From Burkholderia ambifaria AMMD (GTDB taxonomy: Bacteria; Pseudomonadota; Gammaproteobacteria; Burkholderiales; Burkholderiaceae), in NCBI RefSeq assembly GCF_000203915.1, contig NC_008390.1, forward strand, positions 3,410,001-3,474,000: a stretch of 64,000 bases of DNA. Reading direction: 5' to 3'. Positions within the stretch are counted from its first letter, which is position 1; every line of letters begins with the position of its first letter. Shown here one piece after another: positions 37,095 to 47,943 of the stretch. Under the pieces are notes generated by a model, which saw nothing but the letters and a program-made list of their open reading frames with translations, did no database searches and had not been told where the DNA came from. Both the position numbers and the translations under genes were made by a program.

Positions 37095-38282
37095 TCACGC
37101 GACGCGTGCCGTCGGCTCCACGCCGGCCGCTTCGGCCAGCACGAGTGCCTTGTCGGTTGCTTCCCACGAGAATTCCGGCTCTTCGCGGCCGAAGTGGCCG
37201 TAAGCTGCCGTCTTTTCGTAGATCGGGCGCAGCAGGTCGAGCATCTTGATGATGCCCTTCGGACGCAGGTCGAAATGCTCGCGCACGAGCTTCGTGATCA
37301 CGGCATCCGACACGCGGCCCGTGCCGAACGTGTTGACCATCACCGAGGTCGGCTCGGCGACGCCGATCGCGTACGACACCTGGATCAGCGCGCGCGAGGC
37401 GAGGCCTGCCGCGACGATGTTCTTCGCGACGTAGCGGCCGGCATACGCTGCCGAACGGTCGACCTTCGACGGATCCTTGCCCGAGAACGCGCCGCCGCCG
37501 TGCGGTGCGGCACCGCCGTACGTGTCGACGATGATCTTGCGGCCCGTCAGGCCGCAGTCGCCCTGCGGGCCGCCGATCACGAACCGGCCGGTCGGGTTCA
37601 CCAGGAACTTGATGTCGCCCTTGATCAGGTCGGCCGGCAGCGTCGGCTTGATGATTTCCTCGATCACGGCTTCGCGCAGCGCCGGCAGTTCGATGTCCGG
37701 TGCGTGCTGCGTCGACAGCACGACGGTGTCGATCGAATCCGGGCGGCCGTCGACGTAGCGAACCGTCACCTGCGACTTCGCGTCCGGACGCAGCCACGGC
37801 AGGCGGCCGTCGCGGCGCAGGCTGGCCTGGCGCTCGACGAGGCGGTGCGACAGGTAGATCGGCAGCGGCATCAGTTCCGGCGTTTCGTCGCATGCGTAAC
37901 CGAACATCAGGCCCTGGTCGCCCGCGCCTTGATCGAGGTTGTCGTCATGGGCGCGATCGACGCCTTGCGCGATGTCGGGCGACTGCTTGTCGTACGCGAC
38001 GAGCACCGCGCAACCCTTGTAGTCGATGCCGTAGTCGGTGTTGTCGTAGCCGATGCGCTTGATCGTGTCGCGCGCGATCTGGATGTAATCGATGTTGGCC
38101 GTCGTGGTGATTTCACCGGCCAGGACGACGAGACCCGTGTTGCACAGCGTTTCGGCCGCAACGCGGGAATATTTGTCCTGCTCGAGGATGGCGTCGAGAA
38201 TCGCGTCCGAGATCTGGTCCGCAACTTTGTCCGGATGGCCTTCGGAGACGGATTCGGACGTGAAGAGATAATCGTTTGCCAC
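37095..38282 (-). CDS. metK: S-adenosylmethionine synthetase MetK
   Basis: This 395-residue cytoplasmic enzyme makes SAM from methionine and ATP. Motifs: [19 protein letters not shown] near the N-terminus, [12 protein letters not shown], the P-loop-like [18 protein letters not shown], all conserved. I chose a GTG start at 38280-38282: AGGAG lies 9 bases upstream, and the protein then begins [13 protein letters not shown] as in other MetK of 395 residues. An ATG 12 codons earlier (38318) lies upstream of that ribosome site and is probably not used. Divergent from lpxL. Confidence 0.96.
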   Translation of the reverse strand: MANDYLFTSESVSEGHPDKVADQISDAILDAILEQDKYSRVAAETLCNTGLVVLAGEITTTANIDYIQIARDTIKRIGYDNTDYGIDYKGCAVLVAYDKQSPDIAQGVDRAHDDNLDQGAGDQGLMFGYACDETPELMPLPIYLSHRLVERQASLRRDGRLPWLRPDAKSQVTVRYVDGRPDSIDTVVLSTQHAPDIELPALREAVIEEIIKPTLPADLIKGDIKFLVNPTGRFVIGGPQGDCGLTGRKIIVDTYGGAAPHGGGAFSGKDPSKVDRSAAYAGRYVAKNIVAAGLASRALIQVSYAIGVAEPTSVMVNTFGTGRVSDAVITKLVREHFDLRPKGIIKMLDLLRPIYEKTAAYGHFGREEPEFSWEATDKALVLAEAAGVEPTARVA

Positions 38283-38291
38283 TTTTTCAGG

Positions 38292-38296
38292 CTCCT
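38292..38296 (-). promoter_or_regulatory. Ribosome binding site selecting the GTG start of metK
   Basis: AGGAG in the minus-strand reading, nine bases before GTG. It excludes the upstream ATG at 38318 as the main start. Confidence 0.75.
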
Positions 38297-38547
38297 GTGT
38301 GGTTACGGTTGGTTTCACGTAGCCAGCTTCGTTGGGCCTGAAGCGGCGACGCTTTAGCGGATTACCAGGACCGGGCAGCGCGCTTCGCGCCAGCCGGCTT
38401 CGCCCCGCAAGTTGTCAGTTAACTCGGCGAAGCCCGTATTATAGCGACTTTCTTGAATTGTCACAGAGCGCCGCCCGTGCTGTATCGCCCGCTGTCCTAC
38501 CCCCCTGTTCGCAACGTGCCGGCCAGCCGGCCCCACGGAGATTCCGC

Positions 38548-39432
38548 ATGCTAGGCCGCCTCGGCACGCATCTCGCCATCGGCTTTCTGAAGCTGCTCGC
38601 CCTGCTGCCGTACGGTTTGACCGCGCGGTTCGGCGATGGCCTCGGCTGGCTGCTGTACCAGATTCCCAGCCGGCGAAAGCGCATCGTACATACCAATCTG
38701 AAACTCTGCTTCCCCGAGTGGAGCGACGAACGGCGCGAGGAAGTGGCCGGCCAGCATTTCCGCCATGCGATCCGCAGCTACGTCGAGCGCAGCTATCAGT
38801 GGTTCGCGTCGGAACAGGCCTACCGCAAGCTGTTCACGATCGACAGCGAGATCGACCTGAGCGATCCGGACATGCCGCCCACGCTCCTGCTCGGTCTCCA
38901 TTTCGTCGGCATCGAGGCCGGCTCGATGGCGCTCAATCTCGCACTCGGCCGTATGTGCGGCTCGCTCTATACGCCGATGAAGAACCCGGAAATCGACGCC
39001 GCGGCCAAAGCGGGCCGCAGCCGCTTCGGCGCGGAACTGGCGGGCCGCGCGGACAGCGCGCGCATCGTGCTGCGCTGGCTGCGCGACCGCAAGCCCGTGA
39101 TGCTCGGCGCGGACATGGACTACGGGCTGCGCAACTCCACGTTCGTGCCCTTCTTCGGCGTACCGGCCTGCACGCTGACGGCCGTCGGCCGCCTCGCCAA
39201 GACCGGCCGCGCGCAGGTCGTGCCGTTCATCGGCGAGGTGCTGCCGAACTACAAGGGCTACCGGCTGAAGGTATTCAAGCCGTGGGATCACTACCCGACC
39301 GGCGACGACGATCTCGACGCGCGGCGGATGAACGAATTCCTCGAGGAACAGATCCCGCTGATGCCCGAGCAGTACTACTGGGTTCACAAGCGCTTCAAGA
39401 CGCGCCCGCCCGGCGAGCCGAGCCTGTACTGA
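38548..39432 (+). CDS. lpxL: Lipid A biosynthesis lauroyl acyltransferase (LpxL/HtrB family)
   Basis: This 294-residue inner-membrane enzyme adds a secondary acyl chain to lipid A from acyl-ACP. It has an N-terminal hydrophobic anchor (AIGFLKLLALLPYGL), the catalytic His-x4-acid motif in LLGLHFVGIEAGSM (here H-x4-E), and the later GADMDYG and EQYYWVHKRFKTRP motif of the family. The start ATG 38548 follows ACGGAG. It stands before dapF with 230 bases between; divergent from metK. Confidence 0.93.
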   Translation: MLGRLGTHLAIGFLKLLALLPYGLTARFGDGLGWLLYQIPSRRKRIVHTNLKLCFPEWSDERREEVAGQHFRHAIRSYVERSYQWFASEQAYRKLFTIDSEIDLSDPDMPPTLLLGLHFVGIEAGSMALNLALGRMCGSLYTPMKNPEIDAAAKAGRSRFGAELAGRADSARIVLRWLRDRKPVMLGADMDYGLRNSTFVPFFGVPACTLTAVGRLAKTGRAQVVPFIGEVLPNYKGYRLKVFKPWDHYPTGDDDLDARRMNEFLEEQIPLMPEQYYWVHKRFKTRPPGEPSLY

Positions 39433-39662
39433 CCCCGCCGGGCGACCGCGAGCGTGCCGTCATGCGCTCGCCGGCCTCCCCAAGCCCCGCTTCGCGACGC
39501 AGCGCCATTTCCGGCGCGATGCCGGCATGGCCGTGCAGGACGCCCCTGTCCGCTGCATGTATCATTTGCGGCTGAGATCAGCACGACGAACGACGCCGCC
39601 CGGCACGGCCGCCGGCCTCGCGTCGTGCTGGCCGCCTTGTTCGTCATGGAATTCCGGACCCA

Positions 39663-40532
39663 GTGAAACTCTCGTTCACCAAGATGCACGGCGCGGGCAA
39701 CGACTTCGTCGTGCTCGACGGCTATTCGCGTGCGTTGCCGCCGCTCACCGAAGCGCAGGTGCGCGCGCTCGCCAACCGGCACTTCGGCATCGGCGCCGAC
39801 CAGTTGCTGCTCGTCGAAAAGCCGACCGTCGACGGCGCGGATTTCAAGTACCGGATCTTCAATTGCGACGGCGGCGAGGTCGAACACTGCGGCAACGGCG
39901 CACGCTGCTTCGTGAAGTTCGTCAGCGACCGCGGCCTGACCGACAAGCGCAGCGTGCGCGTGCAGGTCATGAAGGGCCTGATCACGCTGACGCTGCAGGA
40001 CAACGGCGAAGTCGTCGTCGACATGGGCGCGCCCGTATTCGCGCCGGCGCAGGTGCCGTTCGATGTATCGGGCCTCGACGGCCGCGCCGAAGGCCGCGAC
40101 ACGCTGTGGCCGCTGGACGTCGGCGGCGCGACGCGCTGGATTTCGGCGGTGTCGATGGGCAATCCGCATGCGGTGCAGGTCGTCGACGACGTCGAGGCGT
40201 ATCCGGTGCTGGAAGAAGGCCCGCTGATCGAGCGCCATGCGCGCTTCCCGCAGCGCGTGAACGCCGGCTTCATGCAGATCGTGTCGCGCCACGAAGTGAA
40301 GCTGCGCGTGTACGAACGCGGCGCGGGCGAGACGCTCGCGTGCGGCACGGGCGCGTGCGCGGCGGTCGCGGCCGGCATCCGGCGCGGCCTGCTCGATTCG
40401 CCGGTGACCGTCCATACGCACGGCGGCACGCTGACGATCGGCTGGGACGGCGCGCGCGACGAAGCTGCCGCACTGATGATGGCCGGGCCCGCCGCGACCG
40501 TGTTCGAAGGCGAGATCGACCTCACCGCCTGA
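39663..40532 (+). CDS. dapF: Diaminopimelate epimerase DapF
   Basis: This 289-residue enzyme converts LL- to meso-diaminopimelate for lysine and peptidoglycan synthesis. It has the N-terminal [16 protein letters not shown] motif and both catalytic cysteines: the first in [14 protein letters not shown], the second in [16 protein letters not shown]. The start is a GTG at 39663-39665; no in-frame ATG fits. Downstream, DUF484 and xerC genes follow closely, the standard dapF-xerC cluster of proteobacteria. Confidence 0.97.
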   Translation: MKLSFTKMHGAGNDFVVLDGYSRALPPLTEAQVRALANRHFGIGADQLLLVEKPTVDGADFKYRIFNCDGGEVEHCGNGARCFVKFVSDRGLTDKRSVRVQVMKGLITLTLQDNGEVVVDMGAPVFAPAQVPFDVSGLDGRAEGRDTLWPLDVGGATRWISAVSMGNPHAVQVVDDVEAYPVLEEGPLIERHARFPQRVNAGFMQIVSRHEVKLRVYERGAGETLACGTGACAAVAAGIRRGLLDSPVTVHTHGGTLTIGWDGARDEAAALMMAGPAATVFEGEIDLTA

Positions 40533-40569
40533 CCCTGCAACGTCCTTGATAACTGAACGCTCCAGCCAC

Positions 40570-41295
40570 ATGAACGATCGCGAAGTCGCCGACTACCTGC
40601 TCGCCAATCCCGAATTCTTCGCGCAGCACGCCGAGCTGCTCGCGACGATCCGCCTCGCGAACCCGCACGGCAAGGCCGCGATCTCGCTGCAGGAGCGGCA
40701 GATGGAGATGTTGCGCGACAAGAACAAGCATCTCGAGCGCCGGCTCGCCGAGCTCGTGCGCTACGGCCACGAGAACGACAGCCTGTCCGCGAAGTTCAGC
40801 CGCTGGACCGCGCGCGTGATCGCGGAACGCGACCCGTACGCGCTGCCGCGCACGATCGCCGAAGGCATCGCCGACGTGTTCGACGTGCCGCAAACCGCGC
40901 TGCGCGTGTGGGACGTCGCCGACACCTACGCGCAGGCCGATTTCGCGCGCCAGGTCGGCGAGGAAGTGCGGCTGTTCACGAACGGGCTGTCGACGCCGTA
41001 CTGCGGCGCGAACACCGGTTTCGAAGCCGCTCAGTGGCTCGCGCCCGCGCTCGCGGCACCGGCCGCGAATGCGGCGGAAGGCGCCGAAGCCGCGGCGGCC
41101 GGCGACGGCGCGGCCACGTCGGTCGCGCTGCTCGCGCTGCGCGCGCCGCTCGCCGGCACCGATGCGCCCGCGTTCGGCCTGCTCGTGCTCGGCTCGCCCG
41201 ATCCGCGCCGCTTCCACGACGGGATGGCGACCGACTTCCTCGCGCAGATCGCGACGCTTGCGAGCGCCGCGCTCACGCGCCTGCTGCCGCACTGA
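40570..41295 (+). CDS. DUF484 family protein
   Basis: This 241-residue protein has the REVADYLLANPEFFAQHAELLATIRLPH-like start typical of DUF484, a short coiled-coil (RQMEMLRDKNKHLERRLAELV), and a GAF-like C-terminal domain (YCGANTGFEAAQWLAPALA; GLLVLGSPDPRRFHDGM). Function is unknown; it is always found between dapF and xerC. It starts 37 bases after dapF and ends 13 bases before the xerC start. An Ala-rich loop occurs around residues 160-180. Confidence 0.9.
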   Translation: MNDREVADYLLANPEFFAQHAELLATIRLANPHGKAAISLQERQMEMLRDKNKHLERRLAELVRYGHENDSLSAKFSRWTARVIAERDPYALPRTIAEGIADVFDVPQTALRVWDVADTYAQADFARQVGEEVRLFTNGLSTPYCGANTGFEAAQWLAPALAAPAANAAEGAEAAAAGDGAATSVALLALRAPLAGTDAPAFGLLVLGSPDPRRFHDGMATDFLAQIATLASAALTRLLPH

Positions 41296-41308
41296 TGTCG
41301 CGCCCGCG

Positions 41309-42229
41309 ATGACCGACGATCCGATCGCCGCCTACCTGTCGAACCTGAAGCACGTCAGGCAGCTGTCGGAACACACGCTGCGTGCGTACTCGCACGAACT
41401 CGACGAACTGAAGAAACTCGCCGCCGGTCGCCCGCTCGACACGCTGACGGCCGTCGACATGCGCGGCGCGGTCGCGCGCGCGCATGCGGGCGGATTGTCG
41501 GCGCGCTCGATCTCGCACCGGCTGTCCGCCTGGCGCGCGTTCTACCGCTGGCTCGCGCAGCACATCGAGATGCCCGCGAACCCGGTCGCCGCGGTGCGTG
41601 CGCCGAAGCGCCCGAAAACCCTGCCGAAAGCACTGTCGGTCGACGACGCCTCGGCGCTGATGGACGCGCCGCTCGCCGGCACGACCGAAGGCATCCGCGA
41701 TCACGCGATCCTCGAGCTGTTCTATTCATCGGGGCTGCGCCTCGCCGAACTGGTCGGGCTCGACGTCAGGTACACGCAGGCCGACGGCTACCGCTCGGCC
41801 GGCTGGCTCGATCTCGCCGAAGCCGAAGTCACCGTGCGCGGCAAGGGCAACAAGGAACGCAAGGTGCCGGTCGGCCGCAAGGCGATCGATGCGCTGAACG
41901 CGTGGCTCGCGGTGCGCGGCGAATTCGTGAAGCACGACCCGCATCCGCTGTTCGTGTCCGTGCGCGGCAACCGGATGGCGCCGGGCGTCGTGCGCGAGCG
42001 CGTGAAGCGCGCGGCGCTCGCCGCGGGCATCCCCGCCAACGTCCACCCGCACGTGCTGCGTCATTCGTTCGCGACGCACGTGCTGCAGTCGAGCGGCGAC
42101 CTGCGCGCGGTGCAGGAACTGCTGGGCCACGCGAGCATCTCCGCGACGCAGGTCTACACGTCGCTCGACTTCCAGCACCTCGCGAAGATTTACGACAGCG
42201 CGCATCCGCGCGCGAAGAAGCGCGACTGA
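41309..42229 (+). CDS. xerC: Site-specific tyrosine recombinase XerC
   Basis: This 306-residue recombinase works with XerD at dif to resolve chromosome dimers. The N-terminal SAM-like core-binding domain (residues 1-90) precedes the catalytic domain with Arg144 (GLRLAEL), Lys179 (GKGNKER), His248 and Arg251 (HVLRHSFATH), His274 (LGHAS) and nucleophile Tyr283 (QVYTSLDFQHL). Its place after dapF and DUF484 matches xerC rather than xerD. Confidence 0.96.
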   Translation: MTDDPIAAYLSNLKHVRQLSEHTLRAYSHELDELKKLAAGRPLDTLTAVDMRGAVARAHAGGLSARSISHRLSAWRAFYRWLAQHIEMPANPVAAVRAPKRPKTLPKALSVDDASALMDAPLAGTTEGIRDHAILELFYSSGLRLAELVGLDVRYTQADGYRSAGWLDLAEAEVTVRGKGNKERKVPVGRKAIDALNAWLAVRGEFVKHDPHPLFVSVRGNRMAPGVVRERVKRAALAAGIPANVHPHVLRHSFATHVLQSSGDLRAVQELLGHASISATQVYTSLDFQHLAKIYDSAHPRAKKRD

Positions 42230-42305
42230 CGCGCGTCCCGTGTTACCCGCCGCGCGCGGCGGCCGGCCACGGCCGGCGTCGCGCACGGCCCATTTCGATC
42301 TCATC

Positions 42306-43520
42306 ATGCAAACCGTCACCCTCAAGCCGTCCAAGGAAAAATCGCTGCTGCGCCGCCATCCGTGGATCTACGCCAATGCGATCGACCGCGTCGACGGCAA
42401 GCCTGCGCCCGGCGCGACCGTCATCGTGCGTGCGCACGACGGCCGCTTCCTCGCGCGCGGCGCGTACAGCCCGCAGTCGCAGATCCGCGTGCGCGTGTGG
42501 AGCTTCGACGAGAACGAGCCGATCGATCACGCATTCTTCAAGCGCCGCGTGCAGCGCGCGGTCGCGCACCGTACGACGATGGTGTCGGGCACGGGCGCGG
42601 TGCGGCTCGTGTTCGGCGAGGCCGACGGGCTGCCGGGGCTGATCGTCGACTACTACGTCGCGGACACGGCCGAAGCCGGCGCCACGCCGCGCGGCCAGCT
42701 CGTCTGCCAGTTCATGGCCGCGGGCGTCGAAGCGTGGAAGGAGGCGATCGTCGCGGCGCTCACCAGCGCGACCGGCTGCCCGAACGTGTACGAGCGCTCG
42801 GACGTGTCGATCCGCGACAAGGAAGGGCTTGAACAAACGACCGGCGTGCTGGCCGGCGATGCGCCGCCCGCGACGCTGATCGCGAACGAAAACGGCGTGC
42901 GCTATCACGTCGACGTGCCGAACGGCCACAAGACGGGGTTCTACGTCGATCAGCGCGACAACCGCGCGCTGGTCGCGCAGTACGCGGCCGAGCGCGACGT
43001 GCTGAACTGCTTCTGCTACACGGGCGGCTTCTCGCTCGCGGCGCTCAAGGGCGGCGCGAAACGCGTCGTGTCGATCGATTCGTCGGGCGATGCGCTCGCG
43101 CTCGCGCAGCAGAACGTCGTGGCCAACGGCTTCGACGCCGAACGCGCGACCTGGCTCGACGCCGATGCATTCAAGACGCTGCGCCGCCTCGTCGACGAAG
43201 GCGAGCGTTTCGACCTGATCGTGCTCGATCCGCCGAAGTTCGCGCCGACCCGCGACAGCGTCGATCGCGCGGCGCGCGCCTACAAGGACATCAACCTGAG
43301 CGGCTTCAAGCTGCTGCGCCCGGGCGGCCTGCTGTTCACGTACTCGTGCTCGGGCGCGATCGACATGGACCTGTTCCAGAAGATCGTCGCGGGCGCGGCG
43401 GCCGACGCGAAAGTCGACGCGCGCATCCTGAAGCGGCTCGGCGCGGGCGTCGACCACCCGCTGCTCGCCGCGTTCCCGGAAGGCGAATATCTGAAGGGCC
43501 TGCTGTTGCAAATCGTCTGA
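42306..43520 (+). CDS. rlmI: 23S rRNA (cytosine-C5)-methyltransferase, RlmI family
   Basis: This 404-residue SAM-dependent methyltransferase has an N-terminal PUA domain (KEKSLLRRHPWIYANAI; GATVIVRAHDGRFLARGAYSP), the SAM-binding LNCFCYTGGFSLAALKGGA, the acidic DSSGDALAL, and the catalytic region DLIVLDPPKFAPT and YSCSGAID with its Cys. The substrate (C1962 of 23S rRNA in E. coli) is inferred from family. It follows xerC after 76 bases. Confidence 0.92.
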   Translation: MQTVTLKPSKEKSLLRRHPWIYANAIDRVDGKPAPGATVIVRAHDGRFLARGAYSPQSQIRVRVWSFDENEPIDHAFFKRRVQRAVAHRTTMVSGTGAVRLVFGEADGLPGLIVDYYVADTAEAGATPRGQLVCQFMAAGVEAWKEAIVAALTSATGCPNVYERSDVSIRDKEGLEQTTGVLAGDAPPATLIANENGVRYHVDVPNGHKTGFYVDQRDNRALVAQYAAERDVLNCFCYTGGFSLAALKGGAKRVVSIDSSGDALALAQQNVVANGFDAERATWLDADAFKTLRRLVDEGERFDLIVLDPPKFAPTRDSVDRAARAYKDINLSGFKLLRPGGLLFTYSCSGAIDMDLFQKIVAGAAADAKVDARILKRLGAGVDHPLLAAFPEGEYLKGLLLQIV

Positions 43521-43712
43521 TCGCCCCGATCTTGGCGGACAACCCGGCGCGCCAGCCCGATCTGGCGGGCCAGCGCTTTCGCCTGTCGTCCGGACGACGG
43601 GCGTGGGCTTGACAGGTATGTTTCAATGGATGGTTGTGCGCCCCCGCTCGTAGCGGGAGGCGCGACGCACATCCTGGTTTTGACCCCGATTCACGAACCA
43701 CAGGCGACCGAC

Positions 43713-44792
<1,080 letters not shown>

Positions 44793-45282
44793 GCGTTCCG
44801 GCCCCGGCATCGGGTGCCTTTCACGCGGCCGCCTTAAGGGGCGGCCGCGGTGCTTGGCGGGTGCCTTGCGCGGCAAGGGTTTCACCGTCATCGCTTTTTC
44901 GCGATTTGCGCGTTATATTTTCTAGATATTGGCGCAGCCGACGGGGATCGACCCGATACGGCGCCCGCTTGCGATTCAGTTACAATACGTGCCCGCTGGA
45001 GTACGGCAATAACAGGCCCGGTTCTTGCTGAACCAATACCGGGCGTCGCAACCGCGCCGGATCGCCCATCCGCCACCCGGCCGCGGCCGATGCGATTTGC
45101 CGCGCAGCACCGGTTCGCCGCGCGCAAATCAGCGCCAGGCCTGTCCTGGTATTTGAGAACCGGTTTTCCAGAGGCTTTCGGCCCCGCGGCGGCAGATCGC
45201 AAATGATTGCAAGCGCGGTTGCGGGTAATCCCAAAGTGCAGGCAATATCTCCTGATTTGCCGCACATTGAAGAAGCAAGCAG
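44793..45282. other. 490-base intergenic region upstream of dksA
   Basis: After the hairpin there is an A+T-richer stretch around 44890-44930 that could hold the dksA promoter, then a leader of about 300 bases. No coding frame is convincing. I looked for a Zur-type palindrome and found none that is good. Confidence 0.5.
44824..44849 (+). terminator. Hairpin after the CobW gene
   Basis: Ten-base perfect arms at 44824-44833 and 44840-44849 lie 32 bases after the stop. No T-run follows, so termination is only possible. Confidence 0.4.
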
Positions 45283-45699
45283 ATGACGAAGAAACTCTTG
45301 ACCGAAGCCGAAATCCTGAAGATGAGCGACAAGGATTACATGAATGAGGATCAGCTCGCCTTCTTCAAAAATCGGCTCGAACAGTTGCAGGCGGACATCC
45401 TCAAGAATGCCGGCCAGACGACCGAGAATCTGCGCGAGACGGTGATCGTGCCCGACCCCGCCGATCGCGCGACGATCGAGGAAGAGCACGCGCTCGAGCT
45501 GCGTACGCGCGACCGCGAACGCAAGCTCCTCAAGAAGGTTCAGCAGTCGCTCGCCCGCATCGATTCCGGCGATTACGGCTGGTGCGAGGAAACCGGCGAA
45601 CCGATCGGCATCCCGCGCCTGCTCGCGCGCCCGACGGCCACGCTGTCGCTCGAGGCGCAAGAGCGCCGCGAGCTGCGCCAGAAGCTGTTCGGCGACTAA
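45283..45699 (+). CDS. dksA: RNA polymerase-binding transcription factor DksA, zinc-ligand-poor form
   Basis: This 138-residue regulator binds the RNA polymerase secondary channel and acts with (p)ppGpp. The coiled-coil tip with its two key aspartates is present (PDPADRATIEEE; Asp58 and Asp61). The C-terminal globular domain is like DksA (GDYGWCEETGEPIGIPRLLA), but only one of the four zinc ligands remains: Cys101; the others are Thr104, Ser122 and Ala125. It should fold without zinc. Start ATG 45283; a terminator follows. Confidence 0.95.
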   Translation: MTKKLLTEAEILKMSDKDYMNEDQLAFFKNRLEQLQADILKNAGQTTENLRETVIVPDPADRATIEEEHALELRTRDRERKLLKKVQQSLARIDSGDYGWCEETGEPIGIPRLLARPTATLSLEAQERRELRQKLFGD

Positions 45700-45736
45700 T
45701 CGAGCGGCGTTCCGCTCTGACACGCTGCTTCCCGGA

Positions 45737-45768
45737 AGCGCGCGGCCTGCCGCGCGCTTTTTGTTTTT
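45737..45768 (+). terminator. Rho-independent terminator of dksA
   Basis: Perfect nine-base arms at 45737-45745 and 45750-45758 (loop of four) are followed by TTTTTGTTTTT. Confidence 0.9.
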
Positions 45769-45934
45769 CCGGCACGGTTCCCGGCCGGCCGATTTGCCCC
45801 TTCCGCCTCTTGATATCCCGGCGCCCGCCCTAAAATGAATCGGACGCGCGCCGGGCCGCTCCCCGGCGCACTGCGATTCACGCGGCGGCGCCTCGCGCCG
45901 CCCGACTCTTCCCCGTTTTTCTCAAGGAACGCAG

Positions 45935-46471
45935 ATGGAGCAATTTCACGGCACGACCATCGTTTCAGTCCGGCGCGGCGACAAGGTCGCGCTCGGCGGC
46001 GACGGCCAGGTAACCCTCGGCAACATCGTCATGAAGGGTGGCGCGCGGAAAGTGCGGCGGATCTACAACAACCAGGTTCTGGTCGGATTCGCGGGCGGCA
46101 CCGCCGATGCGTTCTCGCTGCTCGATCGCTTCGAGGCGAAACTCGAGAAGCATCAGGGCAATCTGACCCGCGCGGCCGTCGAGCTCGCGAAGGACTGGCG
46201 CACCGACCGGATGCTGCGCCGCCTCGAGGCGATGCTGATCGCGGCCGACGCCACCACCACGCTCGTGATCACCGGCAACGGCGACGTGCTCGACCCGGAA
46301 GGCGGCATCTGCGCGATCGGCTCGGGCGGCGCGTACGCGCAGGCCGCGGCCCGCGCGCTCGCGGAGAACACCGAGCTGTCCCCGCGCGAAATCGTCGAGA
46401 AGTCGCTCGAGATCGCCGGCGACATGTGCATCTACACGAACCACAACCGCATCATCGAAACGATCGAGTAA
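45935..46471 (+). CDS. hslV: ATP-dependent protease subunit HslV (ClpQ)
   Basis: This 178-residue threonine peptidase is the proteolytic ring of the HslUV protease. The catalytic N-terminal threonine is expected at Thr7 in [22 protein letters not shown], so a six-residue propeptide must be removed; E. coli HslV needs only loss of Met. The lysine and the [17 protein letters not shown] loop are conserved. It is followed after 10 bases by hslU. A heat-shock promoter is likely upstream but I could not place it. Confidence 0.97.
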   Translation: MEQFHGTTIVSVRRGDKVALGGDGQVTLGNIVMKGGARKVRRIYNNQVLVGFAGGTADAFSLLDRFEAKLEKHQGNLTRAAVELAKDWRTDRMLRRLEAMLIAADATTTLVITGNGDVLDPEGGICAIGSGGAYAQAAARALAENTELSPREIVEKSLEIAGDMCIYTNHNRIIETIE

Positions 46472-46481
46472 GGACCGCACC

Positions 46482-47825
46482 ATGAGCACCATGACCCCTG
46501 CCGAGATCGTCTCGGAACTCGACAAGCACATCATTGGTCAGGCCAAGGCGAAGAAGGCCGTCGCGGTCGCGCTGCGCAACCGCTGGCGCCGCCAGCAGGT
46601 CGGCGAGCCGCTGCGTCAGGAAATCACGCCGAAGAACATCCTGATGATCGGGCCGACGGGCGTCGGCAAGACCGAAATCGCGCGCCGCCTCGCGAAGCTC
46701 GCCGATGCGCCGTTCGTCAAGATCGAAGCGACCAAGTTCACCGAAGTCGGCTACGTCGGCCGTGACGTCGACAGCATCGTGCGCGACCTGATCGAGATCT
46801 CGGTCAAGCAGACGCGTGAAGCCGAGATGCGCAAGGTGCGCACCAAGGCGACCGACCAGGCGGAAGACCGCATCCTCGACGTCCTGCTGCCGCAACCGCG
46901 CGCGGTCGGCTTCGGCGGCAACGCCGATCACGCGAACGACGACAACAACGCGACGCGCCAGACCTTCCGCAAACGCCTGCGCGAAGGCCAGCTCGACGAC
47001 AAGGAAGTCGAGCTCGACCTCGAGCAGCCGTCGGCCGGCATGGACATCATGGCGCCGCCGGGGATGGAAGAGATGACCGAGCAGATCCGCTCGATGTTCT
47101 CGAACCTCGGCAGCGGCAAGAAGCAGCGCCGCAAGGTCAAGATCAAGGAAGCGCTGAAGCTGCTGACCGACGAGGAAGCGGCGAAGATGCTCAACGACGA
47201 GGAAGTGAAGACGAAGGCCGTGCAGAACGTCGAGCAGAACGGCATCGTGTTCCTCGACGAAATCGACAAGATCACGTCGCGCAACAACGAAGGCAGCGGC
47301 GGCGAAGTGTCACGCCAGGGCGTGCAGCGCGACCTGCTGCCGCTCGTCGAGGGCACGACCGTCAACACGAAGTACGGGATGGTGAAGACCGATCACATCC
47401 TGTTCATCGCGAGCGGCGCGTTCCACCTCGCGAAGCCGAGCGACCTGATCCCCGAACTGCAGGGGCGCTTTCCGATCCGCGTCGAGCTCGACTCGCTGTC
47501 GGTTGAAGATTTCGAGGCGATCCTCGACGCGACCGACGCGAGCCTCGTCAAGCAGTACCAGGCGCTGCTCGCCACGGAAGACGTGCAGCTCGAGTTCGCC
47601 GCGGACGGCATCCGCCGCCTCGCCGAGATCGCGTATGCGGTCAACGAGAAGACCGAGAACATCGGTGCGCGCCGGCTGTACACGGTGATCGAGAAGCTGC
47701 TCGAGGAAGTGTCGTTCTCGGCCGGCAACCACGCCGGCGAGCGCGTGACGATCGACGCGAAATATGTCGAGCATGCGCTCGGCGAAGTGTCGCAAGACGA
47801 AGACCTGTCGCGCTACGTGCTGTAA
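46482..47825 (+). CDS. hslU: ATP-dependent protease ATPase subunit HslU (ClpY)
   Basis: This 447-residue AAA+ unfoldase partners HslV. N-terminal [33 protein letters not shown], Walker [16 protein letters not shown], the pore loop GYVGRDV, the I domain (residues about 110-245), Walker [11 protein letters not shown] and sensor regions are all present, and the C-terminus ends in the SRYVL that docks into HslV. It is the last gene of the hslVU operon. Confidence 0.97.
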   Translation: MSTMTPAEIVSELDKHIIGQAKAKKAVAVALRNRWRRQQVGEPLRQEITPKNILMIGPTGVGKTEIARRLAKLADAPFVKIEATKFTEVGYVGRDVDSIVRDLIEISVKQTREAEMRKVRTKATDQAEDRILDVLLPQPRAVGFGGNADHANDDNNATRQTFRKRLREGQLDDKEVELDLEQPSAGMDIMAPPGMEEMTEQIRSMFSNLGSGKKQRRKVKIKEALKLLTDEEAAKMLNDEEVKTKAVQNVEQNGIVFLDEIDKITSRNNEGSGGEVSRQGVQRDLLPLVEGTTVNTKYGMVKTDHILFIASGAFHLAKPSDLIPELQGRFPIRVELDSLSVEDFEAILDATDASLVKQYQALLATEDVQLEFAADGIRRLAEIAYAVNEKTENIGARRLYTVIEKLLEEVSFSAGNHAGERVTIDAKYVEHALGEVSQDEDLSRYVL

Positions 47826-47845
47826 CGCGCGCGGCGTCGAATGCG

Positions 47846-47875
47846 AAACGGGCGGCCCGGCGGGCCGCCCGTTTT
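47846..47875 (+). terminator. Terminator after hslU
   Basis: Perfect 13-base arms at 47846-47858 and 47862-47874 with a three-base loop and a T-rich end, 20 bases past the hslU stop. The minus strand has A/T on the other side too, so it may also serve the convergent regA-like gene. Confidence 0.82.
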
Positions 47876-47876
47876 C

Positions 47877-47921
47877 GTTGGTGCCGTTGGTGCCGTTGGT
47901 GCCGTTGGTGCCGTTGGTGCG
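47877..47921. repeat. 9-base tandem repeat, five copies
   Basis: GTTGGTGCC is repeated five times head to tail (the last copy ends CG), directly after the hslU terminator and 22 bases from the stop of the convergent response-regulator gene. It is non-coding in both neighbours and a candidate length-variable locus. Confidence 0.9.
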
Positions 47922-47943
47922 ACACGCCGACGCCGGGCGCCGC

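Noticed and set aside
44905..44930. Weak palindrome resembling a Zur box before dksA
   Set aside because: Match to the consensus is poor and not symmetric; it would have been attractive given the CobW and zinc-free DksA neighbours, but the sequence does not support it.
47877..47921. Short regular repeats that might suggest a CRISPR array
   Set aside because: Units are 9 bases with no spacers; a simple tandem repeat. No cas genes are present.
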